DNA of 53,463 nt from an uncultured Lachnospiraceae bacterium (GCA_947367855.1 CANBFE010000028.1:1-53463); one strand, 5' to 3'. Positions 34,128 to 42,609 are shown, counted from the first letter of the stretch. A program made the numbers and translations. The notes: generated from the letters alone by a model not told the origin.

Positions 34128-34191
34128 ATTATAACATGGCAATCCTGCTTTTACAAGTTTCACGCACAAATTTTAAAACTTGTGCGTGAAA
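34128..34191 (-). promoter_or_regulatory. AbiE promoter and palindromic operator
   Basis: On the minus strand -35 TTGTAA (34151-34156) and -10 TATAAT (34128-34133) are 17 bases apart. A perfect inverted repeat TTTCACGCACAA / TTGTGCGTGAAA (34158-34169 and 34180-34191) touches the -35 from upstream. The rest of the gap 34068-34354 holds nothing else recognised. Confidence 0.8.
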
Positions 34192-34354
34192 ATAAAAATC
34201 TGCTATTGTAATTGGAGATTTCATCGGCTATAATAAATGTGCAGAAATTCAAAATTTTTATCCCCAGTTACAAATAGGCAGGAAAATTTGGATATATCAA
34301 ATACTCAAAAGAACTACAAACACGACAGAGAATAATCTCTAAACAAAATTGATT

Positions 34355-35173
34355 TTATAAAACCTGAAGATTTAGCCTGCTCAGCCCGGATTCTTTGTAC
34401 TGACTGACAAATGATGAGGCTGCATCTATCAATTTCTTTTTAATATCCACAATATTTTCCTCATCCTTCATACTCCTGTAAAGGGTACCATATTTCAGCA
34501 CATCTCTTATACTGGATCCATAAGGAAATCCGTCCATGGTACTTGATGCATGTACTTCACGAAACATACAATCCCTTTTATGCATTAATTCCAGGCTTCC
34601 TGCCCTTTCCTCAAATTCTATTCTCAGGTACTCCAGGTCCTCTTCCATTGTAGCTTTTCGATAGAGCTCCTCTGAATCCATATCAACAACATACCTTACC
34701 CTCGTACCAGCTTCATATCCTTTTATGATTTCATCATATCTTTCCGCATAACCCTTTAACAGCGCTGCTGCCTTATCCTTTATTGATACAAATACACTAT
34801 TATAATTCTGCGGTATTTTATCATCCATCATTTTCCATGAAGTTCCCCACCCAAGGAACTCTTCGATATCCGGCCAGCCTTCATTCCCCCATGACATCTC
34901 ACCCGGCATCAGCCGCAAATTCAGGCTTTTGAAATCCTTCTGGTTATCATCCTGGAACATTTGCTTATATGCATCCCGCCCTTCCCTGGAAATCTCAACT
35001 TTAATCGGGCTGTCAGCGAACCCCTGCTCACTTAAAACTTCTGATATCTTTTTCGGAGAACCTTGTGCAAATATATCCGTACAACCTCTTGATAAAGTAC
35101 ATGACGGATCTACATTATTCATCTGCATTTTTGCCAACCTTCCTTCCCAAAATTTATTGCCTGTTAGATCCAA
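34355..35173 (-). CDS. Uncharacterised protein, third gene of an AAA-ATPase operon
   Basis: The 272-residue protein is not recognised. It has no signal peptide or membrane segment. It is mixed and charged, with SREGRDAYKQMFQ near residue 60 and several Trp-Gly motifs (MSWGNEGWPDIEEFLGWG, about 95-110). The second half is helical with acidic-rich stretches. Translation appears to start at a TTG (35173): AGGGAG overlaps the stop codon of the upstream ATPase gene and lies 5-6 bases ahead, so it is probably translationally coupled. An ATG at residue 16 is possible. Being third in a unit with an AAA ATPase suggests a shared job, but no function can be given. Confidence 0.7.
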   Translation of the reverse strand: MDLTGNKFWEGRLAKMQMNNVDPSCTLSRGCTDIFAQGSPKKISEVLSEQGFADSPIKVEISREGRDAYKQMFQDDNQKDFKSLNLRLMPGEMSWGNEGWPDIEEFLGWGTSWKMMDDKIPQNYNSVFVSIKDKAAALLKGYAERYDEIIKGYEAGTRVRYVVDMDSEELYRKATMEEDLEYLRIEFEERAGSLELMHKRDCMFREVHASSTMDGFPYGSSIRDVLKYGTLYRSMKDEENIVDIKKKLIDAASSFVSQYKESGLSRLNLQVL

Positions 35174-35182
35174 CAGAACTCC

Positions 35183-36040
35183 CTACAGAAACTCTTTTTG
35201 ATATTTGCTGAAAAAATCAAAATACACCCGGACCCCGGGAAGCTCCGTCCATCTCTTTACATCCACTATCTCCTCATCCATATCGTATATTTTTGCGCCC
35301 CGCATGGACAGCAGAAACGGCGAGTGGGTGGATATGATAAACTGGCATGAGAAAAACCGTGCGGAATCCTCCAGAAACCGCATGAGTTCCTGCTGCCTTA
35401 GAGGAGACAGACTGTTCTCCGGCTCGTCCAGCAGGTACAAACCATTTTCCTGAATCTGCTCGGAAAAATACAGAAAAGCGCTCTCACCGTTGGAATGCTC
35501 CCTCACATTGTCCATCAGATTGTTCCTGACATATTTGGACTGGGTCTTTGTGTGGGCCATATAACTCTTCTTCAGCTGCGCATAGTCCTCCAGGGACCTC
35601 ATCTGAAAATGAGAATATTTGTTTTCCAGGAATTCCTCAAACAGCTCTTCCCTCTTATTGTTTATTCCGTCATTAAGACATCTCAGGTTCAGCACAAAAT
35701 CAAACACATCGTCACTGGTGATAATCCTGCTCCGCTTTGGAACAGGTGCCTGCAGCTCATAATTGCACAGGGCTGTATAATCCTCAAAAAAGTTAGATCT
35801 GTTATATACGGCTTCCCGTTTTAACTGTAACTTTTCAGCGATTACGTTCAATGCCGTGGTTTTTCCGGACCCGTTTCCGCCATACAGGATGGTTACCGGC
35901 TCAAAATCCAACATCCGCAGCCCATGTCCGGACAGCACCTGAAAGGGATATGCCGTGTCATAGCATGTCCTCTTTATCCCCATCAGGAAGCTGTATTCCT
36001 GCTCAACATCCGGAAACGTAAAATGAGACAAGTATATCAT
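35183..36040 (-). CDS. AAA-type ATPase of the ABC/SMC-like class
   Basis: The 285-residue protein has Walker A GGNGSGKTTALN (about 54-65), an ABC-like signature HSNGESAFLYF (about 182), Walker B ENGLYLLDEPENSLSP (about 200) and a switch His in ISTHSPFL (about 241). This order, without a transporter or coiled-coil insert, is typical of COG3910-type predicted ATPases. The overlap of its start with the stop of the preceding small gene (ATGA at 36037-36040) shows coupling. Such ATPases are found both in normal genomes and in defence systems; here it sits next to AbiE on the same strand. Confidence 0.88.
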   Translation of the reverse strand: MIYLSHFTFPDVEQEYSFLMGIKRTCYDTAYPFQVLSGHGLRMLDFEPVTILYGGNGSGKTTALNVIAEKLQLKREAVYNRSNFFEDYTALCNYELQAPVPKRSRIITSDDVFDFVLNLRCLNDGINNKREELFEEFLENKYSHFQMRSLEDYAQLKKSYMAHTKTQSKYVRNNLMDNVREHSNGESAFLYFSEQIQENGLYLLDEPENSLSPLRQQELMRFLEDSARFFSCQFIISTHSPFLLSMRGAKIYDMDEEIVDVKRWTELPGVRVYFDFFSKYQKEFL

Positions 36041-36264
36041 TGCGCCAGTCCTTTCAGCTCTTCCAAAAGATCCAGGTCGGACTGCATGACCTTTAAGTTT
36101 GCTGTTATGGGACTTTCTCCGGGTCTGGTAACCGTGATTTCAATCACCGTGTCCTCCTCTATCCTCCTGGAAAAAACGCTTTTTACAAAAGCCTCAAACT
36201 TGGGATGATTTTTGTTAAACTGGTTTTTTGCGCTCATAAGCTTCAAAATTGATGCGGCATTCAT
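36037..36264 (-). CDS. Small uncharacterised protein coupled to the AAA ATPase
   Basis: The 75-residue protein (MNAASILKLM..., ending EELKGLAQ) has no recognised domain. The sequence predicts an N-terminal helix, a central beta-hairpin (TVIEITVTRPG and PITANLKVM) and a C-terminal helix. It overlaps the following ATPase gene by 4 bases. The start at 36264 is preceded by GGAGGAAA. It may be a partner of the ATPase; no activity is proposed. Confidence 0.75.
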   Translation of the reverse strand: MNAASILKLMSAKNQFNKNHPKFEAFVKSVFSRRIEEDTVIEITVTRPGESPITANLKVMQSDLDLLEELKGLAQ

Positions 36265-36379
36265 GACTTTCCTCCAAAATATTAATGTACCGGATTTTCC
36301 GGATTCCCCTCCCGACTTGTGCCCTCTTTCCTTCCAGTTTACAGGACTTTCACGAAAAAAGCAATCCGCCTTTTAAGAA

Positions 36380-36408
36380 TTGACATTTCGGAAATGCTAT
36401 ATTATCAT
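36380..36408 (+). promoter_or_regulatory. luxS promoter
   Basis: TTGACA (36380-36385) and TATCAT (36403-36408) are 17 bases apart, about 80 bases before luxS. It lies in the 222-bp gap between the divergent ATPase unit and luxS. Confidence 0.65.
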
Positions 36409-36486
36409 AAATGCAGAAAGTATGCAGCTCCCCGGCCTGAATTCCCATACGGAACAGGTGGGCGCAGCAGAGAAAGGAACACTTTT

Positions 36487-36966
36487 ATGGAAAAAATCGC
36501 AAGCTTTACCATAGACCACATCCGGCTGCAGCCCGGTGTCTATGTATCCCGCAGGGACCAGGTGGGCGCAGAGACCGTCACCACCTTTGATCTGCGCATG
36601 ACCAGCCCCAATGAAGAGCCCGTTATGAACACCGCGGAAGTCCACACCATTGAGCACCTGGGAGCAACTTTTCTGCGCAATCATCCGGAGTATAAGGACA
36701 GAACCGTCTATTTCGGTCCCATGGGATGCCGCACAGGATTCTATCTGCTTCTGGCAGGCAGCTTCAGCTCCAGGGATATCGTTCCCCTGATTCAGCAGAT
36801 GTTTGAATTCATCCGCGACTTTAAGGGAGAGGTTCCGGGAGCGTCCCCCATGGACTGCGGAAACTATCTGGACATGAATCTGCCCATGGCAAACTTCCTG
36901 GCAAAGAGATACCTGGAACAGGTGCTGTACGGAATCGACGACAGCAGGCTGATCTATCCGGCATAA
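36487..36966 (+). CDS. luxS: S-ribosylhomocysteine lyase
   Basis: The 159-residue protein has the LuxS metal site HTIEH (His53 and His57) with Cys124 (MDCGNYLDMNLP), and the active-site Cys81 in GPMGCRTGFYLLL. It splits S-ribosylhomocysteine into homocysteine and the precursor of autoinducer-2. Together with Pfs downstream it recycles S-adenosylhomocysteine. AAAGGA lies upstream of the ATG at 36487; a longer in-frame start at 36319 was rejected because it precedes the promoter. Confidence 0.97.
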   Translation: MEKIASFTIDHIRLQPGVYVSRRDQVGAETVTTFDLRMTSPNEEPVMNTAEVHTIEHLGATFLRNHPEYKDRTVYFGPMGCRTGFYLLLAGSFSSRDIVPLIQQMFEFIRDFKGEVPGASPMDCGNYLDMNLPMANFLAKRYLEQVLYGIDDSRLIYPA

Positions 36967-36992
36967 TCGCTTCCGGGGTTAGTTCATGCTGA

Positions 36993-37020
36993 AAGTATGT
37001 ACCGTGTGGCATACATACTT
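36993..37020 (+). terminator. Hairpin between luxS and pfs
   Basis: AAGTATGTA (36993-37001) pairs perfectly with TACATACTT (37012-37020) around a 10-base loop, without a good T run. It is in the 126-bp gap, which holds no other gene, and could lower read-through or be an RNA element. Confidence 0.5.
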
Positions 37021-37092
37021 CAAAACAGGCCTGTCCCCGGTCATGAGGACAGCTCCCCTATTCCGTGCCACACAGAAACGAGGATAAGATAA

Positions 37093-37797
37093 ATGTTGAA
37101 AATAGGCATTATAGGCGCAATGGAACTGGAAGTAGAGGAATTGAAAAAAGAAATGGCTCTCTCTGCCGTAGTAAAGAAAGCCCGGATGGATTTTTTTGAA
37201 GGCACTTTAAACGGCGTTTCTGTAGTCATAGTCCGCTGCGGAATCGGCAAAGTGAACGCGGCATTGTGCCTGCAGATCCTGGCAGACGAATTTAAGATAA
37301 GCCATGTTATCAATACAGGGGTGGCAGGATCCCTGAACGCCCGCCTGGATATCGGCGACATTCTGGTCTCAAAGGATGCCATCCACCATGACATGGATGC
37401 CACTGTCTTTGGATATCAGGCGGGTGAAGTTCCCCAGATGGGTCTTCAGGCCTTTGAAGCGGACGCTGCGCTCACCTCCCTGGCCCTGGAAGCCTGCCGG
37501 AAAGTCAATCCTGACATTCATGTCATGTCCGGACGCGTGGTCAGCGGAGACCAGTTTATCTCCAACAGGGAAGTCAAAAACAGGCTGATCTCACAATTCC
37601 AGGGGGACTGTGTGGAAATGGAGGGCGCAGCCATCGCTCACGGGGCCTATTTAAACAGCATTCCCTTTGTCATCATCCGCGCCATCTCCGACAAGGCAGA
37701 CGACAGCGCGGAGATGGATTATCCCACTTTTGAAGCTGCAGCCGCCAGACATTCCGCCGCTCTGGTGAAAGAAATGATCCAGGGGATTCTGCCTTAA
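37093..37797 (+). CDS. mtnN: 5'-methylthioadenosine/S-adenosylhomocysteine nucleosidase
   Basis: The 234-residue protein has the Pfs/MtnN layout: IGIIGAMELEVEEL at the N-terminus, VSGDQFISNREVKNRL mid-protein, ALCLQIL, and the active-site region VEMEGAAIAH with a nearby RAISDKADDS (purine-binding Asp). It removes adenine from S-adenosylhomocysteine and methylthioadenosine, giving the LuxS substrate. It lies 126 bp after luxS on the same strand, so the two form one pathway unit. The ATG follows AACGAGGATAAGATAA. Confidence 0.97.
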   Translation: MLKIGIIGAMELEVEELKKEMALSAVVKKARMDFFEGTLNGVSVVIVRCGIGKVNAALCLQILADEFKISHVINTGVAGSLNARLDIGDILVSKDAIHHDMDATVFGYQAGEVPQMGLQAFEADAALTSLALEACRKVNPDIHVMSGRVVSGDQFISNREVKNRLISQFQGDCVEMEGAAIAHGAYLNSIPFVIIRAISDKADDSAEMDYPTFEAAAARHSAALVKEMIQGILP

Positions 37798-37814
37798 GGC
37801 AGACCCCTGGTTTT
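37779..37814. terminator. Bidirectional terminator of pfs and gtrA-like gene
   Basis: CCAGGGG (37779-37785) pairs with CCCCTGG (37804-37810), with an inner CTGCC/GGCAG pair and TTTT to the right. The stem begins inside the pfs stop region and faces the convergent GtrA-like gene. Confidence 0.85.
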
Positions 37815-38238
37815 ACTTTTTATTAAACACAAACAGTTTGCTGAACACATAATTCGCAATGGTCACCAGGACGGCTGAAATCACACTGGCAACCACCAGG
37901 TTGATTCTCACTGCCGTCAGCACCTGCATGACCACTATGTCCAGAATCCACGTAGACACCCGGGAAAGCACAAATTTCGGCGCCTCCTTCCCCATGGGCT
38001 CCCTGCTCTTAAAGACGAACCTTCTGTTGGTAAAATAAGCGAATATGACGCCCGCAACCCAGTTAATGGTGCTGAGCACCGCATTTTCAAAGGGGGTGGG
38101 ATACATGGTATTGTCAAACAGCAGCGCATTGGCAATAAATTTCGCCGTCCAGGCCACAATGGTAGTCATGACGCCTACGATCAGATATACAATAATTTCC
38201 TCGTATTTCTTATAGAGTACTTTTGCCTTTTCTATCAT
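37813..38238 (-). CDS. GtrA-family membrane protein
   Basis: The 141-residue protein has four predicted membrane segments (around residues 12-35, 50-70, 85-105 and 110-135) and the family's FxNRRFVFKS and NYVFSKLFVF motifs. GtrA proteins are thought to flip polyprenyl-linked sugars for surface polysaccharides. The start at 38238 has GGAGGAG 6 bases before it, so a start at 38259 was rejected. It lies 17 bp after a hydroxyacid dehydrogenase gene on the same strand, likely co-transcribed though the functions differ. Confidence 0.9.
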   Translation of the reverse strand: MIEKAKVLYKKYEEIIVYLIVGVMTTIVAWTAKFIANALLFDNTMYPTPFENAVLSTINWVAGVIFAYFTNRRFVFKSREPMGKEAPKFVLSRVSTWILDIVVMQVLTAVRINLVVASVISAVLVTIANYVFSKLFVFNKK

Positions 38239-38255
38239 TTGTCTCCTCCGCCCGG

Positions 38256-39218
38256 TCAATTATTTACCATATTCCGGTCTTCACCCCGCAGAAACGCTGC
38301 TATATTCAGGCAGGCCTCCTCCACACAGCGCTTCCTTGCCTCCACACTGGCCCAGGCCAGATGAGGTGTGATAATCAGTCTGTTGCTGTCCTGAAAACGG
38401 CTCAGGGGATTTCCTTCTTCCAGAGGTTCCTTCTCCACCACATCCAATCCTGCGGCGGCGATCTCTTCCTCCACCAATGCCTGATACAAATCGGCATTGT
38501 TTACCACCTGACCCCTTGCCACATTGATCAGAACCGCGGTCTTTTTCATTTTCCCCAAAGTATCCCTGTCAATAAAATTCCTGCTCAGTTCACTGAGGGG
38601 ACAATGCAGGGAAAGAAAATCACTTTCTGCAAGCAGTGTCTCCTTATCCACCCTCCTGTATTCCCGGCAGCTGCTCTTTCCCGTAATGGAATAAAACACC
38701 ACCCGGCATCCCAGAGCTTCCGCGATTCCCGCAACCCTTCTGCCGATATTTCCCATGCCGACAATTCCCCAGGTCTTGCCCTCCAGTTCATAAAAAGGAA
38801 GGTCAAAATTGGAAAACCGTTCCTGGGCGCTGTACTGCCCAGACTTGACATAGCTGTCATAATGAAAAAGCTTCTGGCTCAGCGCCAGGGCCAGCGTAAA
38901 TGTATGCTGCGCCACCATTGCAGTACAATAATCCCTGACATTGGCCACTTTGATTCCCCTGGCGGTACAGTAAGCCAGATCGCAGTTGTCGTATCCGGTG
39001 GCGAATTCGCAGATCAGCTTTATTTTGGACGCATCCTTCAATGTCTCCTCCCTCAGAGGCGACTTGTTGGCGATGACAATGTCCGCATCCTTTACCCGCT
39101 CCCTTACTTCCTCAATAGTGACAGTATTGTCATAAATTGTGACATCCCCGTATTCTCCGATCCGGTCCACTGACACATCTGTCCCTACGCTGTTCCTCTC
39201 CAAAATTACAATCTTCAT
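38256..39218 (-). CDS. D-isomer-specific 2-hydroxyacid dehydrogenase
   Basis: The 320-residue protein has the NAD-binding GIVGMGNIGRRVAGIAEALG (about 147-166), then NVARGQVVNNADLYQAL with the catalytic Arg, and later DVVEKEPLEEGNPL (Glu) and TPHLAWAS (His). The domain order is that of the 2-hydroxyacid dehydrogenase family, which reduces 2-ketoacids such as hydroxypyruvate or pyruvate. Substrate is not obvious. It is upstream of the GtrA-like gene. Serine metabolism has possible links to the D-Ser module 8 kb away, but nothing beyond distance supports that. Confidence 0.9.
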   Translation of the reverse strand: MKIVILERNSVGTDVSVDRIGEYGDVTIYDNTVTIEEVRERVKDADIVIANKSPLREETLKDASKIKLICEFATGYDNCDLAYCTARGIKVANVRDYCTAMVAQHTFTLALALSQKLFHYDSYVKSGQYSAQERFSNFDLPFYELEGKTWGIVGMGNIGRRVAGIAEALGCRVVFYSITGKSSCREYRRVDKETLLAESDFLSLHCPLSELSRNFIDRDTLGKMKKTAVLINVARGQVVNNADLYQALVEEEIAAAGLDVVEKEPLEEGNPLSRFQDSNRLIITPHLAWASVEARKRCVEEACLNIAAFLRGEDRNMVNN

Positions 39219-39300
39219 AGACTTGTCCTCACTGTTTTATTAAGATACCATTGTACCCGTTCCTGTGGGGAAAGTCAATTCAAAATGCAAAGAGCAGGCT

Positions 39301-40317
39301 CTAGGTAGTTAAAAACTCCTTCAGCAGGGCTTCCAGTTCTTCCTCCGTAACCGCTGCGGGATTCTCCTCCACCATTTCCGGGGCTTCCTCCATAAACAGC
39401 GGAGAAAGCATCCCCTGATCCTGCTGTCCCTGGGCCGTCTGCTGTACCGGGGATGCCTGCTGCGTCTCTGTCGGTTGTCCGGCTGTCGGCATCTGCACCA
39501 TCTGCACGGTCTGCCCCGACACCGGAACCTGTACCATCTGCATTGTCTGCCCCGCTGCGCCCTGCTGGCCGTAAGCGGTCTCTGCCATCTCCTCCGGAAG
39601 CATCTCACCGCCTGCAGCCATCCTGTTGTCAATGGGCATCAGTTCCACCGTCCGTCTTCTCTCCGGCCTGAACTGACCGCTTCCCCTTCCGGCTCTCCTA
39701 GCTCTTCCCCTGCCGCTTCTTCCGCCCTGGACACGCCCGTAAGCTCCCTTTCTTTCCTCATACGCCGCCTCTCCGTACAGCATTTCCATATCCTGTCTGG
39801 TGACCTCTATTCTGGGGGACAGATGGTTTTCCAGATAATCCACCAGATTTATCTTCAGCACCCGCTTTTTCCCCCTCACATCCACCACCGTGGATACGCT
39901 GAAATATATGTACAATCCAAAAAAACTCACAATGTAAAAGGGCAGCACGTCTCCCACTGTCCGCCCTCCTATAATGCTCTTGCACACCCCAATCCCGGAA
40001 AAGACCACGGAGAGGAGCATCAGCTGGCCGGACATATGGTACAGCGTCTCAAAGGACATTCTTCCAAGCGTCATCCGGTTCAGAAACTTGTCCACAAAAA
40101 TGGGAATATTGGCAACTCCGTTTCCCAACTGGTAGCAACTGGCGAACTTTGTCTTACACTGCTTCAGCAGCCTGTTTTTCGTGGAAGCCATGTTGTCGGC
40201 CTCCTTTATCATATTCCGGTACAGCAGTCCCAGAAACACCCTGAGCAGAATGCTGCCTCCCAGAAAAGTAAACATGCAGATGGTTATCAGCTTTTCTTCC
40301 TGAAATACACGAAACAT
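39301..40317 (-). CDS. Uncharacterised membrane protein with RG-rich and Gln-rich tail
   Basis: The 338-residue protein has three predicted membrane segments: about 11-33 (CMFTFLGGSILLRVFLGLL), 95-115 and 125-145. The tail has an Arg/Gly-rich part (GGRSGRGRARRAGRGSGQ, about 195-215), then Gln/Val repeats (GQTMQMVQVPVSGQTVQMVQ), and an acidic C-terminus. GGAGG lies upstream of the ATG at 40317. No family is recognised. The long cytoplasmic or exposed tail could bind nucleic acid or a protein partner. Repeats in the tail may vary between strains. Confidence 0.75.
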   Translation of the reverse strand: MFRVFQEEKLITICMFTFLGGSILLRVFLGLLYRNMIKEADNMASTKNRLLKQCKTKFASCYQLGNGVANIPIFVDKFLNRMTLGRMSFETLYHMSGQLMLLSVVFSGIGVCKSIIGGRTVGDVLPFYIVSFFGLYIYFSVSTVVDVRGKKRVLKINLVDYLENHLSPRIEVTRQDMEMLYGEAAYEERKGAYGRVQGGRSGRGRARRAGRGSGQFRPERRRTVELMPIDNRMAAGGEMLPEEMAETAYGQQGAAGQTMQMVQVPVSGQTVQMVQMPTAGQPTETQQASPVQQTAQGQQDQGMLSPLFMEEAPEMVEENPAAVTEEELEALLKEFLTT

Positions 40318-40632
40318 ATTGAACCTCCTTCAGTTCCGCACAGGCCTGTCCACGCACCCGCAGTGCATTTCCCGGCACATGCTTTTTAACCTGTTCCCTG
40401 ATCCCTGTCTCCAGTATATCGTAAAATATCCTGACTTTACAGATTTTTCCATCGTATTTTTCCATGCTTTTCCGACAAAAAAATCAGAAAAGCGCAAAAG
40501 TTTATGGCGGACAGCAAAAAAATTTCCCCCCTTGATTGCAGAATTCAGTAAAATCTGTTAGAATGTATCATAATAAATAATTACAGGGTTCCAGTACGGT
40601 TCCCATGATAGAAAGAAAAGGAGATGTTTTCC
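40318..40632. other. Intergenic gap before the TSCPD gene, with possible promoter
   Basis: This 315-base divergent gap has one plausible rightward promoter, TTGCAG (40536-40541), 17 bases, and TAGAAT (40559-40564), for the TSCPD-murG pair. Nothing else was recognised. Confidence 0.45.
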
Positions 40633-40878
40633 ATGGATTCACTGAAATATACCACTCAGGGCACCTGTTCCAGAGAAATCGACATCCGGTTAAAGGACGG
40701 TGTCATCGACTCCGTAACATTTACGGGAGGCTGCCACGGCAATCTCCAGGGCGTCAGCGCACTGGTGAAGGGAATGAAGCCGGAAGACGCCATTTCCCGG
40801 CTGAAAGGCATCCGATGCGGCGCAAAACCCACCTCCTGTCCGGATCAGCTTGCGCTGGCCCTTGAACAGATGCTTTGA
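40633..40878 (+). CDS. TSCPD-domain protein (TIGR03905 type)
   Basis: The 81-residue protein ends with the family's TSCPDQLALALEQ and has TCSREIDI early and TFTGGCHGNLQGVS in the middle, giving three conserved Cys regions. The domain is shared with some ribonucleotide-reductase-like proteins, but the stand-alone form has no known job. The ATG at 40633 was chosen because AAAGGAG is 9 bases upstream; an ATG at 40624 sits on it. It precedes murG by 26 bp and may be co-transcribed. Confidence 0.9.
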   Translation: MDSLKYTTQGTCSREIDIRLKDGVIDSVTFTGGCHGNLQGVSALVKGMKPEDAISRLKGIRCGAKPTSCPDQLALALEQML

Positions 40879-40904
40879 TTTTTTAATTCTGAAAGGCTTT
40901 GTTT

Positions 40905-41975
40905 ATGAAGAAAATCGTATTGACAGGCGGGGGCAGCGCCGGACACGTTACCCCCAATATTGCATTGCTCCCATCCCTGAAAGAAGCGGGGTATGAAATT
41001 ACTTATATGGGCTCCTACGACGGAATTGAAAAAAAGCTGATAAGCGATTTCGAGATTCCGTATGTAGGTATCTCCACCGGTAAGTTCCGGCGGTATCTGG
41101 ATCCCAAGAATTTCACGGATCCCTTCCGTGTCATAAAGGGCTTTTCGGAGGCAAAGAAATTTCTGAAAAATTACAAACCGGATGTGATCTTCTCCAAAGG
41201 AGGCTTTGTTTCCGTGCCTGTAGTACGGGCCGGAGCCTCCCTGGGGATTCCCTGCATCATCCACGAATCCGACATGACTCCCGGACTGGCAAACAAAATC
41301 TGCATACCCGCAGCCTGCAGGGTATGCTGCAATTTCCCAGAGACACTGAAGCTGCTTCCCGAGAGCAAGGCGGTTCTCACAGGCTCCCCCATCCGGGCAG
41401 AGCTTGCCCAGGGAAACAAGCTTGCAGGCCTGAACATGTGCGGCTTCAGCGCCAATCATCCTGTAATCATGGTCATAGGCGGCAGCCTGGGCGCCGCTAA
41501 TGTAAACAAAGCGGTTCGGGAGGCTCTGCCAAAACTGCTTGCCGATTTCCAGGTGGTCCACATCTGCGGCAAGGATAAGATTGATAATCTGCTGCTGAAT
41601 ACTGCCGGATATAAGCAGTTTGAGTATGTCAAGACAGAACTAAAGGACCTCTTCGCCATGGCCGATGTGGTGATCTCCCGTGCGGGAGCCAACGCCATCT
41701 GCGAGCTTCTGGCATTGAAGAAGCCCAATATCCTGATCCCCCTCCCTGCCTCAAGCAGCCGGGGCGATCAGCTGCTCAATGCAAAATCCTTTGAATCCCA
41801 AGGTTTTTCCATAGTGATCAACGAAGATGACCTCACCACGGAAATGCTTGTGGATAAGGTACACGAACTTTATTTCTCCAGGCAGACCTTCCGCCGGGCC
41901 ATGAGCGAAAGCGGTCAGATGGACTCCATCCGGACCATTATGGCTCTGATCCGTGAACACTCTGCCGATACCTGA
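40905..41975 (+). CDS. murG: UDP-GlcNAc:lipid I GlcNAc transferase (MurG)
   Basis: The 356-residue protein has the MurG N-terminal GGGSAGHVTPNIAL loop, the middle IHESDMTPGLANKI and IMVIGGSLGAANVN, and the acceptor-side VVISRAGANAICELLALKKPNILIPLP with RGDQLLNA. It adds GlcNAc to lipid I in peptidoglycan synthesis at the inner membrane. The gene is complete. The ATG at 40905 is used because the upstream codons begin with TTG at 40899 and AAAGG lies at 40892. It is not in a usual dcw cluster, and a second murG elsewhere is likely. Confidence 0.95.
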   Translation: MKKIVLTGGGSAGHVTPNIALLPSLKEAGYEITYMGSYDGIEKKLISDFEIPYVGISTGKFRRYLDPKNFTDPFRVIKGFSEAKKFLKNYKPDVIFSKGGFVSVPVVRAGASLGIPCIIHESDMTPGLANKICIPAACRVCCNFPETLKLLPESKAVLTGSPIRAELAQGNKLAGLNMCGFSANHPVIMVIGGSLGAANVNKAVREALPKLLADFQVVHICGKDKIDNLLLNTAGYKQFEYVKTELKDLFAMADVVISRAGANAICELLALKKPNILIPLPASSSRGDQLLNAKSFESQGFSIVINEDDLTTEMLVDKVHELYFSRQTFRRAMSESGQMDSIRTIMALIREHSADT

Positions 41976-41990
41976 ATCTTTCCGGAGACA

Positions 41991-42017
41991 GGACAGGGGC
42001 TGGCCGTGCCTCTGTCC
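41991..42017. terminator. Hairpin between murG and UPF0340 gene
   Basis: GGACAGGGGC (41991-42000) pairs with GCCTCTGTCC (42008-42017) with one G-T pair. No T run follows, so its strength as a terminator is uncertain. The genes are convergent. Confidence 0.45.
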
Positions 42018-42048
42018 CGGGTCTGCGCTCCTTCAGAGCAGAATTTCC

Positions 42049-42609
42049 CTACAGCCCTTTCTCATCATATACCGCTCTGATGCCTCCGATAAATTTGGGC
42101 CGGGTCCTGGCACAGACCACGCGGGCGTCACCGATCTCTCTGATGCGGAGGCGCACGGGCACTGCCACGTCCCGCAGGTGCATCCCGATCAGGGTATCCC
42201 CGATATCCATTCCCGCATGAGCCCTGATGTGTTCCACAGCCACCGGATGTTCAAATTCCTTGTAAGCAGCCGTGGCAAAAGAGCCTCCCGCCTTAGGCTG
42301 GGGCACCACGTTCACGATCTCATATCCGTAATGCTCCGCGGCCTCCTTCTCCAGAATCAACGCACGGTTCAAATGCTCGCAGCACTGGGCCGCCAGCCAG
42401 ATCCCCACCTCCTGGGCTGCCTGATAAATCCCTCCAAACACTACCTCCGCCAGCTCAGGACTGGAATAAGTTCCTATCCCGGCTCCGGCCACCTCGCTGG
42501 TGGAACAGCCCACCACCAGAATCTGTCCCGGCTCCACTCCTGCCACCTCCAAAAGTTCCCTGGCTGCGCTGTAAGCCTCACCGCTGATTATTGTCATCTC
42601 TTCCGTCAT
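42049..42609 (-). CDS. UPF0340/TIGR01440-family protein (YwlG-like)
   Basis: The 186-residue protein is of normal family size, with VVGCSTSEVAGAGIGTYSSPELAE, LAAQCCEHLNRALILE, VNVVPQPKAGGSFATAA and the C-terminal GGIRAVYDEKGL. The family is widespread in Bacillota but its role is not established. The start at 42609 follows GGGAGG by about 10 bases; an in-frame start at 42630 is possible. It is transcribed towards murG. Confidence 0.9.
   Translation of the reverse strand: MTEEMTIISGEAYSAARELLEVAGVEPGQILVVGCSTSEVAGAGIGTYSSPELAEVVFGGIYQAAQEVGIWLAAQCCEHLNRALILEKEAAEHYGYEIVNVVPQPKAGGSFATAAYKEFEHPVAVEHIRAHAGMDIGDTLIGMHLRDVAVPVRLRIREIGDARVVCARTRPKFIGGIRAVYDEKGL

Noticed and set aside
36319..36486. 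Longer N-terminus for luxS
   Set aside because: The extension spans the TTGACA promoter and is not needed for a full-length LuxS protein.
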